Origin: JALOAD01 sp023228995 [NCBI: Candidatus Muiribacterium halophilum]
GTDB lineage: Bacteria; Muiribacteriota; Muiribacteriia; Muiribacteriales
DNA length: 64,000 bases
NCBI GenBank assembly: GCA_023228995.1
Contig: JALOAD010000003.1
Span: 1-64,000, forward strand
Direction of reading: 5' to 3'
Shown here: positions 16,349-25,439 of the stretch, in pieces
How positions within the stretch are numbered: the stretch's first letter is position 1
Layout: each line of letters opens with the position of its first letter
The notes under the pieces: model-generated
The model's input: the letters and a program-made list of their open reading frames with translations, nothing else
The model's database searches: none
Told to the model about the DNA's origin: nothing
Program-made: the position numbers and the translations under genes

Positions 16349-17692
16349 ATGAAAATCGACATAATTACAGTTGAAATCGGTAGCACAATAACTAAAGTTA
16401 ATGCTTTTAATAATATTTTTACAGATAATCCAATACATATTGCTCAAGCAACTGATTTAACTACTGTTGAACAAGGTGATGTAACTCTTGGAGCTTACAA
16501 AGCATTAGAAAACCTCAATAAAATAGCCGGTGAAAAACTTGAACCTAAAGAAATTCTTATTAATTCTTCAGCAGCAGGCGGTTTATCAATGGGAGTTTTT
16601 GGTCTTACCTATGATATGACAGCAAAAGCAGCCAGTGAAGCTTCTCTTGGTGCAGGAGCTATAATTAAATACATAGGTTGTGGCAAAATCCAACCTTATC
16701 AAATAGATGAATTATTAGAAACAAAACCTAATATAATTCTTTTTGCAGGCGGACTCGATTTTGGAGATACAGAAACAACATATCACAACGCTCTTATGTT
16801 ATGTCAAATTCCATGTGATATTCCTTTTATATATGCTGGTAACACTCAGCTTATAAAAGCAATTACAAAACTTTTTGAAAAACAAGGAAAAAATCTTCTC
16901 GTTACAAAAAACGTTTATCCTGGAGTAGATGAATTAGATACAGAACCTGCTAGAAAAATAATTCAGGAAACTTTTTCAAAACATATAATTCACGCTCAAG
17001 GCATGGAAAAATTATCCTTACTCACAAAAAAACCTATAATACCAACTCCTTATGCTGTTTTAAAAATAACTGAAAAAATATACGAAACTATGGGTGATGT
17101 TGTTGTGATTGATGTTGGAGGAGCTACAACTGATATTCATTCAGTTTGTGAAGATACACCTGAACATAGTGCTAAAAGAATTGAAGCAGAACCTTTGTCA
17201 AAAAGAACTGTTGAAGGAGATCTAGGAGTTTTTATAAATGCAGATAATTTAAACAAACTAGAAGATAAAACTATAAGATTTCACGGAGATCTTGGATTTT
17301 TAAAACCAATGCCTGATTCAGAAAGTTCTATAGCTCTTTCTAAAAACCTTGCTTATAAAGCTGTCAAACTCGGACTTTACCGACATGCAGGTAAATTAAA
17401 AACAGTGTTTACACCTTCTGGTAAAAAACAATTTGTTATTGGAAAGGATCTTTCAAATGTTAAATATATAATTGGAACAGGTGGAGCTCTAACAAGGCTT
17501 CCTGGATGTAAAACTCTTCTTGAACCAAAAAATCTTTTATTAAATGCAGAAAGTCTTATGCCAGGCAAAGATGCTGAAAGTTTCATTGATAATAAATACA
17601 TTTTTTCCTCATTAGGTACAATTGCATTTCATTATCCAGATATAAATATTAAAAAACTCGTTTTATCTAGTATAAATTCAAAGGAGCAATAA
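16349..17692 (+). CDS. MutL/GlmL-type ATPase, putative reactivating factor for OraSE
   Basis: The 447-residue protein belongs to the ASKHA-type MutL/GlmL family found beside B12-dependent glutamate and ornithine mutases (the MutL name here is unrelated to mismatch repair). The phosphate loops EIGSTITKVNAF at the N-terminus and VVVIDVGGATTDIHSV near residue 250 mark the two halves of the actin-like fold, and GTGGALTRLPG near 370 is the adenosine loop. By family context it should help release damaged cobalamin from the aminomutase. It lies directly upstream of orr. The family role is inferred, not experimentally shown for this type as far as I know. Confidence 0.88.
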   Translation: MKIDIITVEIGSTITKVNAFNNIFTDNPIHIAQATDLTTVEQGDVTLGAYKALENLNKIAGEKLEPKEILINSSAAGGLSMGVFGLTYDMTAKAASEASLGAGAIIKYIGCGKIQPYQIDELLETKPNIILFAGGLDFGDTETTYHNALMLCQIPCDIPFIYAGNTQLIKAITKLFEKQGKNLLVTKNVYPGVDELDTEPARKIIQETFSKHIIHAQGMEKLSLLTKKPIIPTPYAVLKITEKIYETMGDVVVIDVGGATTDIHSVCEDTPEHSAKRIEAEPLSKRTVEGDLGVFINADNLNKLEDKTIRFHGDLGFLKPMPDSESSIALSKNLAYKAVKLGLYRHAGKLKTVFTPSGKKQFVIGKDLSNVKYIIGTGGALTRLPGCKTLLEPKNLLLNAESLMPGKDAESFIDNKYIFSSLGTIAFHYPDINIKKLVLSSINSKEQ

Positions 17693-18760
17693 ATGTATCC
17701 AAAAATAAATATAAATCTTCAAAAAATTACACATAATGCAAAAACAATTCTTAATCAATGTAGAAAACATAATATTGATGTATTTGCTGTTACTAAAGTC
17801 ACATCAGCTGATTTAAAAGTAGCTCAGGCAATTTTAGATGGTGGAATTACAAAATTTGCTGATTCAAGAATTCAAAATATAAAAAAACTAAAAACTAATT
17901 TTCCTAATATTCCCGTAATGCTTCTTAGACTTCCTATGTTTTCTGAAATAGAAGAAATTGTGCAGTATTGTGATTATATACTTGTATCAGAAGAAAAAAC
18001 AATATTAGAACTTGAAAAATATGCAGCTATATACGGCAAATCACCAAAACTTATTCTTATGGTAGACCTTGGAGATCTTCGAGAAGGATTCTGGGCTGAT
18101 ACACTTGACGATTTCTGTGAAATCACTAAAAAAATAACAAATTGTAGAATTGATGGAATGGGCGTAAATCTTGCCTGTTATGGCGGAGTAATTCCAACTG
18201 CTTTAAAAATGAATGATCTTATTTTCCTTGCAAAAGAATTTCAAGAAAAAACCGGAATAACGCTAAAAACTATATCAGGTGGTAACAGTTCGACTCTACC
18301 TCTAGTAATCTCAGATGAAATACCTTTTGATATTAATAATCTTCGAATTGGCGAAGCAATAATGCTAGGAAGAAATGTAATAAATCGTCATCCTTGGCCA
18401 GATACATTTCAGGATACTTTCACTTTTGAAGCTCAGATTATCGAGTTAAAAGAAAAACCTTCTGTACCTCAAGGATTAATTGGTCAAGATGCTTTTGGAA
18501 ATACTCCTGATTATGAAGATAGAGGTGTTCATCACAGAGCAATACTTGGAGCAGGAAGACAAGATATAGCTGTCGATGGTTTAATACCACTTGGCAATTA
18601 CGAAGTGCTTGGAGCATCATCTGACCATATAATTATAGATGTTGAAAAAATACATTCTGATATAAAACTCGGAGATACACTTGAATTCATGCTTTCTTAT
18701 GGAGCTCTTCTTCAAGCTTTTACTTCTGAATATGTCTATAAAAATTATATGGAGGAATAA
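17693..18760 (+). CDS. orr: ornithine racemase (alanine racemase fold)
   Basis: The 355-residue PLP enzyme converts L- to D-ornithine, the entry step for OraSE. The N-terminus (YPKININLQKITHNAKTI) and the VFAVTKVTSAD segment carrying the Schiff-base lysine match Orr and YggS-like racemases. GGNSST near residue 198 is the phosphate-binding loop. Clostridial Orr has the same length. GGAGC precedes the ATG, and the stop overlaps the mscS start (TAATG). Confidence 0.93.
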   Translation: MYPKININLQKITHNAKTILNQCRKHNIDVFAVTKVTSADLKVAQAILDGGITKFADSRIQNIKKLKTNFPNIPVMLLRLPMFSEIEEIVQYCDYILVSEEKTILELEKYAAIYGKSPKLILMVDLGDLREGFWADTLDDFCEITKKITNCRIDGMGVNLACYGGVIPTALKMNDLIFLAKEFQEKTGITLKTISGGNSSTLPLVISDEIPFDINNLRIGEAIMLGRNVINRHPWPDTFQDTFTFEAQIIELKEKPSVPQGLIGQDAFGNTPDYEDRGVHHRAILGAGRQDIAVDGLIPLGNYEVLGASSDHIIIDVEKIHSDIKLGDTLEFMLSYGALLQAFTSEYVYKNYMEE

Positions 18761-19302
18761 TGATTGAAAAGATTAATTTAATTATTAAAAATATTTATAG
18801 CAGTCCAACAAATTTATTTATATTTAACATTGCATTTCAAGGTCTTAAAATTATATTTATTTCCTTTATAATATTTGCAATAACATCTAAACTCCGAAAT
18901 TTCTTTAGAAAATACGGAGATAAATTCAATGATGCAAGAGATACTTTTTTTAATTTAATCGGAGATATAATCTTTTTTTGCGGACTTTTAGCAATTATAC
19001 TCGTTATATTTAAATTTTTTGGAATAGATCTTAAAGGAATAATTGCCGGAATGGGTTTAACAGGATTTGTACTCGGCATGGCTTTAAAAGATATTCTTTC
19101 AAACCTTGTATCTGGAATGATTATACTTTTTACAAAACCATTTAATATTGGTGATAGTGTTATAATAGGCGGTAAACAAGGAATTGTTTATGAAATAAAT
19201 CTTAGACATATATTATTAACAAATGAGTCAGATTTAATACTTGTACCTACAGCAAGTGCTTTTTCATCAACAATAGTAATAAACAACAAAAAAAATGAAT
19301 AA
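18760..19302 (+). CDS. short MscS-family mechanosensitive channel
   Basis: The 180-residue protein has two N-terminal membrane helices (about 25-45 and 62-85) and the pore helix GIIAGMGLTGFVLGMALKDI, rich in Gly and Ala as in MscS TM3. The start of the beta domain follows (FNIGDSVIIGGKQGIVYEI). It ends soon after that domain, so the large alpha/beta cytoplasmic vestibule of classical MscS is missing; such minimal forms exist. It overlaps orr by 1 nt and is the last gene of the operon. It may relieve osmotic stress linked to amino-acid fermentation. Confidence 0.88.
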   Translation: MIEKINLIIKNIYSSPTNLFIFNIAFQGLKIIFISFIIFAITSKLRNFFRKYGDKFNDARDTFFNLIGDIIFFCGLLAIILVIFKFFGIDLKGIIAGMGLTGFVLGMALKDILSNLVSGMIILFTKPFNIGDSVIIGGKQGIVYEINLRHILLTNESDLILVPTASAFSSTIVINNKKNE

Positions 19303-19785
19303 ATAAAAGAATAGGTTTCGGGAAATACCTGAGTCTGGGGTTTGGGAAAAAACTATAAACTCTCAACTATAACTGCAAACAGTAAAACAAACAATCTTAC
19401 AAAAACTCTAAGTTTGTCATTCTTCATTTTAAACCTTCCAAAATTTTAATATTTTTTGCAAAATTTCAAAAACTACACTTACAATGCCTGCTAAAAAAGC
19501 AGATACTGCACAAAGTGGTAAAAACATATTTACAGAAACAACACAATATATATCCTGACCATTATATAATTCAAACACAATATTCCATAAAAAAGAAAGT
19601 GTTTATAAACATTTTTTATAATTAAAAATTTAGAATTGTAAAGAAAAAAATATTCTTGTGATAAGATTTTTCTACTCTTTTGTAACATAAGGTTTTTAAT
19701 TTTAGGTTTTAACCCTCAACACTTTAACCCTCAACACTTTAACAGCTTTTACCACGACTTCTTAATTTTCAATTTTTAATTTTTC
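19303..19785. other. gene-free gap with a possible small membrane-peptide remnant
   Basis: This gap of about 480 bp has AT-rich filler phrases (AACCCTCAACACTTT is repeated in tandem near 19711-19742). On the minus strand, 19429-19527 could encode a 32-residue peptide (start MFLPLCAVSAFLAG) resembling the end of LapA-type membrane proteins. The frame runs further upstream without a start and then meets a stop, while a neighbouring frame holds an ATG. This fits a decayed or frameshifted small gene. No ribosome site supports it. Confidence 0.25.
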
Positions 19786-20553
19786 TTAGTCCCATGCTTC
19801 ACCGATTATATTTAGATCTTTCATTTTTCCTGCTGAAACATAGCCATTAGAATTATCAATTAAAAGATATTTACCTTCAGAAAGTAGTTTTTTACTTATA
19901 TCTTCTTTACCTTTTACTTCAACTTGACCTTTATTTACAGCAACTTTGACAGTAGATGAATCAGTATATTCTACTTTAAATATAGTAAGACCTGAAGATA
20001 TAATATCGATACTTCCCATTGAAGTGTTTATCTTCATATCACCTCTTCCACCAGGAATCTTTGCAATAAAAGAACCAGAGTCAAAATAAAAATCCGCTTC
20101 AATTTGAGTTTCACTAACTGGGAATATTCTTTCAAGCTTTAGTTCAATAGAATTTTTTAACGTAACCGCAATACCATTTCCAAAATCAAGTCTTGCTTTT
20201 CCGTTATCCTCAAGCCTCAAAGAATCGCCTTCCATCAACAATGTTTCATTGTCATCTTCAAAAAAATAATCCTCGCCAGCCCGCATAAAATCAACTCTTC
20301 CAAGATTAGGTATAACTTTAACACTAGCTGCTTTAGCAAGTTTGGCCTGAGTAACTTTTTTTTCTTTTATTACAATTCCTGCCATAAAAATACCAATTAC
20401 AACCAAAACTGCAATTAAAATACCAATTATTCTTATTTTTAATTTTTTAACTTTATCATCTTCAAATTTTTTCTTTTTTTCAACTTCTAATGCTTTTCTT
20501 TTTTTTAATCTATCTCTAGGTGTTTCCATTGACATTTCACGCCACTTTCCCAT
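19786..20553 (-). CDS. FecR-like membrane-anchored protein
   Basis: The protein has 255 residues. A basic, Lys-rich cytoplasmic head (1-42) is followed by one membrane helix (about 43-64) and an extracytoplasmic beta-rich domain. The domain pattern (GDSLRLEDNGKARLDFGNG, then GSFIAKIPGG, SMGSIDIISSGLTIF and VKVAVNKGQVEV) is that of FecR/PhoD-type sheets, here without a partner sigma factor or TonB receptor nearby. TCCTCC (minus strand GGAGGA) precedes the ATG. It follows the TPR-like gene by 15 nt and is probably co-transcribed with it. Confidence 0.7.
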   Translation of the reverse strand: MGKWREMSMETPRDRLKKRKALEVEKKKKFEDDKVKKLKIRIIGILIAVLVVIGIFMAGIVIKEKKVTQAKLAKAASVKVIPNLGRVDFMRAGEDYFFEDDNETLLMEGDSLRLEDNGKARLDFGNGIAVTLKNSIELKLERIFPVSETQIEADFYFDSGSFIAKIPGGRGDMKINTSMGSIDIISSGLTIFKVEYTDSSTVKVAVNKGQVEVKGKEDISKKLLSEGKYLLIDNSNGYVSAGKMKDLNIIGEAWD

Positions 20554-20568
20554 ATATCCTCCGGAAAA

Positions 20569-21057
20569 TTAATTATTCAATGCTTTATTGGATTTTTCCG
20601 CCCATTCTCTATTCCACGGAAAAAAATCATTATCTTTTAATTCAAAACTTTCCATTAACATTTGTCGGCTATTTTTCCTATCTCCTTTCACATAAAAAAG
20701 CCTTCCAAGAAAATATCTTAATTTCGCATCATTTTTTGAAAAACTCTCTTTTAACAGATTATCAAGTAAAAGTTCAGCTTTGTCCAGTTTTTTTGAAAAA
20801 TCTGTTTCTTGTGAATTATAATAACCTTTTTCAAAGAGTGAAATAGATTGTTTTATTGCATCATCAATAGCTTCAATATATTTCTTTTGATTTTCATCTC
20901 TAAACACAAATTTTTTATTATTAAGATAATTAAATTCGCTTTCTATAAAAGCACTTTTATCTTCAATTAAATTATTGCTATTATTATCTTTTTTTACAAC
21001 AAAAATCAGCAACCCTGAAATTAAAAATACAATAAATATATACTTAAACATAGGCAT
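20569..21057 (-). CDS. membrane-anchored protein with TPR-like C-terminus
   Basis: The protein has 162 residues: an N-terminal membrane segment (FKYIFIVFLISGLLIFVV), a charged linker and a helical region. In that region AKLRYFLGRLFYVKGDRKNSRQMLMESFEL (given here only in part as LGRLFYVKGDRKNS) reads like one tetratricopeptide unit. No enzyme motif is seen. It is the first gene of a two-gene unit with the FecR-like protein. The start could be Met1 or Met3. Confidence 0.55.
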   Translation of the reverse strand: MPMFKYIFIVFLISGLLIFVVKKDNNSNNLIEDKSAFIESEFNYLNNKKFVFRDENQKKYIEAIDDAIKQSISLFEKGYYNSQETDFSKKLDKAELLLDNLLKESFSKNDAKLRYFLGRLFYVKGDRKNSRQMLMESFELKDNDFFPWNREWAEKSNKALNN

Positions 21058-21225
21058 ATAATAACAGAATAAATAATTTTTTTCATCATTTTACTTTTTT
21101 GTTTCAAAAAAATACATATTCTCAAATTTACACAGTTTTTTAAAACATATCATTTTTTAAAATTACACCTTATTATCAGCTATTTAGTTTTTATTCTTCT
21201 GGCATAACATTTGCTTATAACCAAT

Positions 21226-21510
21226 ATGAAAAAATATAAAAACAAAATTATAACAATTGTTTTCTTTACTTTAATCATTTTCACAACAATAATTTGTTCA
21301 TATCAAAGATATTTATATCTTAAAAAAATTACTTATGAATATTTTTCACATGATTTATATATCTCTAATTTATGCGAAATAAACAATAACAATTCTTATA
21401 TAACTGACAAATACAGTTTAAAAATCAATTTTATCCTTTTTAAAAATTTTTTTAAAGAAGAAGAATTATATATATCGCTAAACAAATTTCTTAAAAAGGA
21501 GATCTTCTAA
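21226..21510 (+). CDS. small membrane-anchored hypothetical protein
   Basis: The 94-residue protein has a hydrophobic segment near the N-terminus (IITIVFFTLIIFTTIICS) and a Lys/Asn-rich outside part. It was not recognised. The ATG at 21226 is preferred to an in-frame TTG 15 nt upstream. Its last base overlaps the comM start, and the comM ribosome site (AAGGAG) lies within its end, so it is coupled to comM. The position upstream of a competence-type gene might hint at a role in DNA uptake, but nothing in the sequence proves it. Confidence 0.5.
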   Translation: MKKYKNKIITIVFFTLIIFTTIICSYQRYLYLKKITYEYFSHDLYISNLCEINNNNSYITDKYSLKINFILFKNFFKEEELYISLNKFLKKEIF

Positions 21511-23036
21511 TGTATGTAAATTTCTTTTCGAGTAATCTTGACGGAATTGCTTCAAATATAATCAGAGTTGAGAGTGATATTTTAAGAGGACTTCCAGGTT
21601 TTTCAATAGTTGGATTACCCGATACATCTGTTACAGAAGCTCGAGAAAGAGTTAAAGCAGCTATACAAAATACTGATTTTCAAATTCCGCCAGGACATAT
21701 AACAGTCAATTTAAGTCCCGCAGAAATACGTAAAAACGGATCTAATTTTGATTTACCAATAGCTTTAGCAGTTCTTGCAGCATCAAAAGAACTTTCAAAA
21801 CTAGATGATGAAATTGTTAAAAAAACTATTTTTATAGGAGAACTAGCACTTAACGGAGAGATCAAAGGAGTAAGAGGCGTTTTACCAATGATATTAGATT
21901 GTTATCAAAAAGGTTTTAGAGAATTTGTAATTCCAGAAAAAAACTCCAAAGAAGTTAGCTTATTAAAAAACATCAAAATATACACAGCAAAGTTTTTAAA
22001 AGATGTAATAGACTATATAAAAGGAGATAAAATACTTGAAAAACTTCAGGATACCCCCTTAAACACTTTTAACAAATGTGATTTCCCAGATTTTTCAGAT
22101 GTAAAAGGTCAATTTAGTGCCAAAAGAGCGCTTGAAATATCAGCTTCAGGACGACACAATGTACTTTTTTTGGGAAGCCCAGGTTCTGGTAAAACAATGC
22201 TAGCACGCAGAATCCCTGGAATATTACCTAATATGACTTATGAAGAATGTATTGAAACAACCAAAATATATTCTGTTTGTGGTAAAATCCAAGAAGATAC
22301 TGGAATTGTCGCTGAAAGACCGTTTAGATCACCACATCATACAATATCAGACATTGCACTTGTCGGTGGCGGTTCAAATCCAAAACCAGGTGAAATATCA
22401 TTATCACACAATGGAGTTTTATTTTTAGATGAATTAACAGAATTTAGAAAATCTTCGCTTGAAATATTAAGACAACCTCTTACCGACAAAAAAATATCAG
22501 TATCTAGAGTTAAATACAGCCATGTATTTCCAGCTAATTTTATGCTTGTTGCTGCAGCTAATCCATGTCCTTGCGGGTTTTTATTTGATGATATTAAACA
22601 ATGCACCTGTTCTTGGCAAGAACAGCAAAGATACAAAAATAAATTATCCGGTCCTATTCTTGATAGAATTGATATTTCTATGGAAATTGCTCGTGTTCGT
22701 ACAGAGGATTTATTTTCATTAAATAAAGCAGAAACAAGCTCAGATATTCGTAAAAGAGTTATAAGAACAAATAATATTCAACTAGAACGATATAAAAATG
22801 AGCCTTTTAATTCCAATGCAGATCTTTCTGTAAAAACAACACAAAAACATGCTCATATAACAAAAGATGCTATCAAATTATTAAAAAACACAATAGAACA
22901 AACTGGGATGACTGCAAGAGCATATTTTAAAATAATAAAATTATCAAGAACTATTGCAGATATGGCTGAAAGTGAATTTGTTGAAGAAAACCATATTATG
23001 GAAGCTGTTTTTTATAGAACATTAGATAAATGGTAA
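21510..23036 (+). CDS. comM: ComM/YifB-family Mg-chelatase-like AAA+ ATPase
   Basis: The 508-residue protein has the ComM layout: an N-terminal Lon-like S16 domain (GLPGFSIVGLPDTSV to about residue 175), then the AAA+ domain with Walker A GSPGSGKT (near 222) and Walker B LFLDELTEF (near 305). A Cys-rich loop NPCPCGF/CTCSWQEQ and a C-terminal helical lid (GMTARAYFKIIKLSRTIADM) follow. ComM helicases drive branch migration during natural transformation. The start overlaps the upstream small gene by one base, after AAGGAG. Confidence 0.93.
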   Translation: MYVNFFSSNLDGIASNIIRVESDILRGLPGFSIVGLPDTSVTEARERVKAAIQNTDFQIPPGHITVNLSPAEIRKNGSNFDLPIALAVLAASKELSKLDDEIVKKTIFIGELALNGEIKGVRGVLPMILDCYQKGFREFVIPEKNSKEVSLLKNIKIYTAKFLKDVIDYIKGDKILEKLQDTPLNTFNKCDFPDFSDVKGQFSAKRALEISASGRHNVLFLGSPGSGKTMLARRIPGILPNMTYEECIETTKIYSVCGKIQEDTGIVAERPFRSPHHTISDIALVGGGSNPKPGEISLSHNGVLFLDELTEFRKSSLEILRQPLTDKKISVSRVKYSHVFPANFMLVAAANPCPCGFLFDDIKQCTCSWQEQQRYKNKLSGPILDRIDISMEIARVRTEDLFSLNKAETSSDIRKRVIRTNNIQLERYKNEPFNSNADLSVKTTQKHAHITKDAIKLLKNTIEQTGMTARAYFKIIKLSRTIADMAESEFVEENHIMEAVFYRTLDKW

Positions 23037-23048
23037 AAGGGGGAATTT

Positions 23049-23216
23049 ATGAATACAAACGAATCAAATATTACAAAAAAAATAAACGATGCATTTAGAC
23101 TTTCTTATAGAGATAGATTAGATTATATTCTCGAAAAAAAAGCCGAATATTATATGAAACAAAACTGTGATACAAGTATAAAATACTCTCTCAAAAATCT
23201 TATTGAAAAAAATTAA
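23049..23216 (+). CDS. small hypothetical protein downstream of comM
   Basis: A 55-residue frame (starting MNTNESNITKKINDAFR) lies 12 nt after comM with a strong AAGGGGG ribosome site. It is charged, helical in appearance and ends in Lys/Asn. It was not recognised. A perfect terminator follows within 45 nt, so it is the last gene of the comM transcript. Confidence 0.6.
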   Translation: MNTNESNITKKINDAFRLSYRDRLDYILEKKAEYYMKQNCDTSIKYSLKNLIEKN

Positions 23217-23258
23217 TTAAATTATATATTTTAGGGGTTAAGAGTTGGAGGTTAAGGG

Positions 23259-23302
23259 TTGTAATCCCAGCATAATTTTTAAGCTGGGATTACAATTTTT
23301 TT
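23259..23302. terminator. bidirectional intrinsic terminator
   Basis: TTGTAATCCCAGC and GCTGGGATTACAA form a perfect 13-bp stem around an 11-nt loop, followed by TTTTTTT. It separates the comM transcript from the convergent PAS-GGDEF gene and may serve both. Confidence 0.9.
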
Positions 23303-23313
23303 ATTAACTTTTT

Positions 23314-24177
23314 TCAAGCTATTGTTGTAAAAAAATCTGCAATTTCATTTTTCTCTTTAACAATTCCACCAGAAAAACAAAGATTAATCTTTTCGTCTTT
23401 ATTTTCTGTTAATTTTATAGTACCAAGATTACAATTACTAACAATTATTCTAAGTCTATTTTTAAATTCATTAAAATCAGTTTCATTAACATTTGGAACT
23501 ACTATTACAAAACTATTTTCTTCAAATCGTCCAAGATTGTAATAAGGTGCAATAATTGCCTTCAAAGTCTTAGCAATTATATTTAAAACTTTATGACCAT
23601 TTTCAATACCTGATTTTTCACACAATTCTTCGTAATTTTCAATTTTAGCTATAATCATTCCAAAAACAACATTATGTTTTTCAAGTTCATTTATAAGATT
23701 TTCAATTTTTATTTCCATATATTTTTTGTTTGGAAGATTTGTTATATCATCTATAAAAGCTAGTTTTCTAAGTTTATCAGCCATTTCATAAGCACTAATA
23801 GCAGATGAATTATCACTAAATATCTCAACTGCACCAATCATATTTTTATCTTTATCATAAATTGGTGTTGTCTTAAGTCTTACAGGTAATCTAGCTCCAC
23901 TTTTATGAGAAAGATATACTTCAGCCTCTCTTTCAAATCCGTCATTTAAAGTATATTGAAGTGGACAACCACCCTTACACATATTTTCACCACAACCTGA
24001 TATATGATTCAATATATTATCACTACATTTAGAGCCAAGAACTTCCTCTGAATTAAATCCTGTTATTTTTTCAGCACCTTTATTCCAATAAGTAATTTTT
24101 TTTTCTAAATCAACAAAATATATTCCATCTGAAATATTATCTAAAATATTTTTATAAAACTCCAATGTATATTCCAT
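23314..24177 (-). CDS. PAS-GGDEF protein with degenerate GGDEF motif
   Basis: The protein has 287 residues. An N-terminal PAS domain (about 5-125; YKNILDNISDGIYFVD, WNKGAEKITGF) carries the Cys cluster CSDNIL...CGENMCKGGCPL seen in a subgroup of PAS sensors. A linker and a GGDEF-fold domain follow (LRKLAFIDDITNLPNK onwards). The signature loop reads RFEENSF where RxGGDEF is expected, so cyclase activity is unlikely. No membrane segment is present. The start at 24177 is chosen for the GGGGGTG just upstream. The Cys-rich PAS loop might sense redox or bind metal; this is inference. Confidence 0.85.
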   Translation of the reverse strand: MEYTLEFYKNILDNISDGIYFVDLEKKITYWNKGAEKITGFNSEEVLGSKCSDNILNHISGCGENMCKGGCPLQYTLNDGFEREAEVYLSHKSGARLPVRLKTTPIYDKDKNMIGAVEIFSDNSSAISAYEMADKLRKLAFIDDITNLPNKKYMEIKIENLINELEKHNVVFGMIIAKIENYEELCEKSGIENGHKVLNIIAKTLKAIIAPYYNLGRFEENSFVIVVPNVNETDFNEFKNRLRIIVSNCNLGTIKLTENKDEKINLCFSGGIVKEKNEIADFFTTIA

Positions 24178-24268
24178 TTCACCCCCAAAAAAATTTGATC
24201 TTCTCCTGCTCTTTCTAATCTTTATATTTTTCACTGACCCCGTATCCTAGTTTCATCCCTTAACCCTT

Positions 24269-24751
24269 TCACTCTTTCACAGGTTTTTTCTTAAATTCTG
24301 CTGGAAATATTTGCGATAAAGTTTTTTTTAATTTAATCACAATATTTACATTATCTGCTTCAATTTTAAAATATTCTGCTATTTCTCTACTCTGTGAAAG
24401 AGAATTCACAACTTTTGAAACAAGTTTTCTTTTAGAATATCTTACCATATTAAAAAACATAAAATCATCAATTTTAATTATATATATATCAAGACTTTTT
24501 TTTAATATTGAAAAATAAATTCTAAATGGAAATATCCCATAATTTCCAACAATAATTAGCTTATCTTTATTTCTTCTAAAATCCAGATCTTTAAGCCCAG
24601 CTCTACTATACAATTCTCTGTTTTTATATAATTGTTCTCTAAAAAATTGTTCTGGAATAGAAAAAACAAAATCTTTATCATAAAAAATAAGATCACAATA
24701 ACTATAATTAAATAAAACAAAAAAAATAAAAATCACAAAAAAATATTTCAA
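24269..24751 (-). CDS. exported hypothetical protein
   Basis: The 160-residue protein has an N-terminal signal peptide (KYFFVIFIFFVLFNYSYC). A mature part rich in Lys, Phe and Ile follows, with the segment FSIPEQFFREQLYKNRELY and a C-terminal VNIVIKLKKTLSQIFP that could pair as beta strands. It was not recognised. TTG is taken as start because TGGAG lies 8 nt upstream and no ATG precedes the signal peptide. It is placed between the PAS-GGDEF gene and the metallophosphatase; 90-140 bp gaps on each side make co-transcription uncertain. Confidence 0.5.
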   Translation of the reverse strand: MKYFFVIFIFFVLFNYSYCDLIFYDKDFVFSIPEQFFREQLYKNRELYSRAGLKDLDFRRNKDKLIIVGNYGIFPFRIYFSILKKSLDIYIIKIDDFMFFNMVRYSKRKLVSKVVNSLSQSREIAEYFKIEADNVNIVIKLKKTLSQIFPAEFKKKPVKE

Positions 24752-24820
24752 ATATTTTTCTCCATATCCCCTTTAACATGAGTCTTCGACTCTCCTGTAA
24801 CATGGTGAGTTTATTTTTTT

Positions 24821-24864
24821 GTCACTTTGTCACACAATGACATGTCACGCCCCACCTGTCACAG
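24821..24864 (+). repeat. GTCAC-rich dispersed repeat, copy 1
   Basis: GTCACTTTGTCACACAATG followed by ACATGTCACGC and CTGTCACAG is shared with 51785-51829 and contains several GTCAC/GTGAC motifs in both directions. A GAGTC-TTC-GACTC hairpin (24780-24792) lies 30 nt upstream. No function is known to me. Confidence 0.6.
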
Positions 24865-24893
24865 TTTTACATATCACTGGCTTTTACCCAATC

Positions 24894-25439
24894 TTATTCA
24901 TAATAAAATCTGCTTTTTCTCAAACTATAATTAAAACCAAGAAAATACTCTGAACTATAAGCTCTTTCGCCAATAATATCATCATATACAATAAAATAAT
25001 CTTTAGAAACTTCAAGATTCAACCTTGAATTAATAGGAGCAATATACCTAACATTCATGTCAATTTCATAATATCTATCATTATTATTTGAGTAAAATAT
25101 ATCTGAAAAATATTTTAAAGTCTTTGAATTTTTCATTAACTGTTCCTTAGTATAATTAAGTTGAATACCAAGATTATAATCCTGCCCATTTTTAGGGAAA
25201 TTCTGCTGATATGATAATCCAGCATAAAACTCATCCCACTTTTTACCAAAACTTATTTTATAATTAATCGGAATATCATCATTTGCATTTCTAATTAAAG
25301 AAGAATCAATTTTCTGATATATTGTAAGATTTGAAAGACTATTTGTAACACTTGTATATAGCTTAACATCTTTTTTATTAGTGATATTGTCAAGTCTTGA
25401 AAATCTAAATTCAAAAAAATTATTTATATGGCTTTTTTT
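24894..25439 (-). pseudogene. C-terminal beta-rich part of the metallophosphatase gene, shifted frame
   Basis: This frame continues the protein of the gene starting at 26853 after a run of seven A (minus strand; 25433-25439). Removing one A joins ...DIYCQK to SHINNFFEFRFSRLDN without loss. About 180 residues follow with alternating aromatic/polar strands (KISFGKKWDEFYAGLSYQQ, YEIDMNVRYIAP, NLEVSKDYF) and a final RFYYE, which looks like an outer-membrane beta-barrel or surface sheet. There is no independent ribosome site for this part. The shift may be a real indel, a reading error in the homopolymer, or be tolerated by slippage on the A run. Confidence 0.65.
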
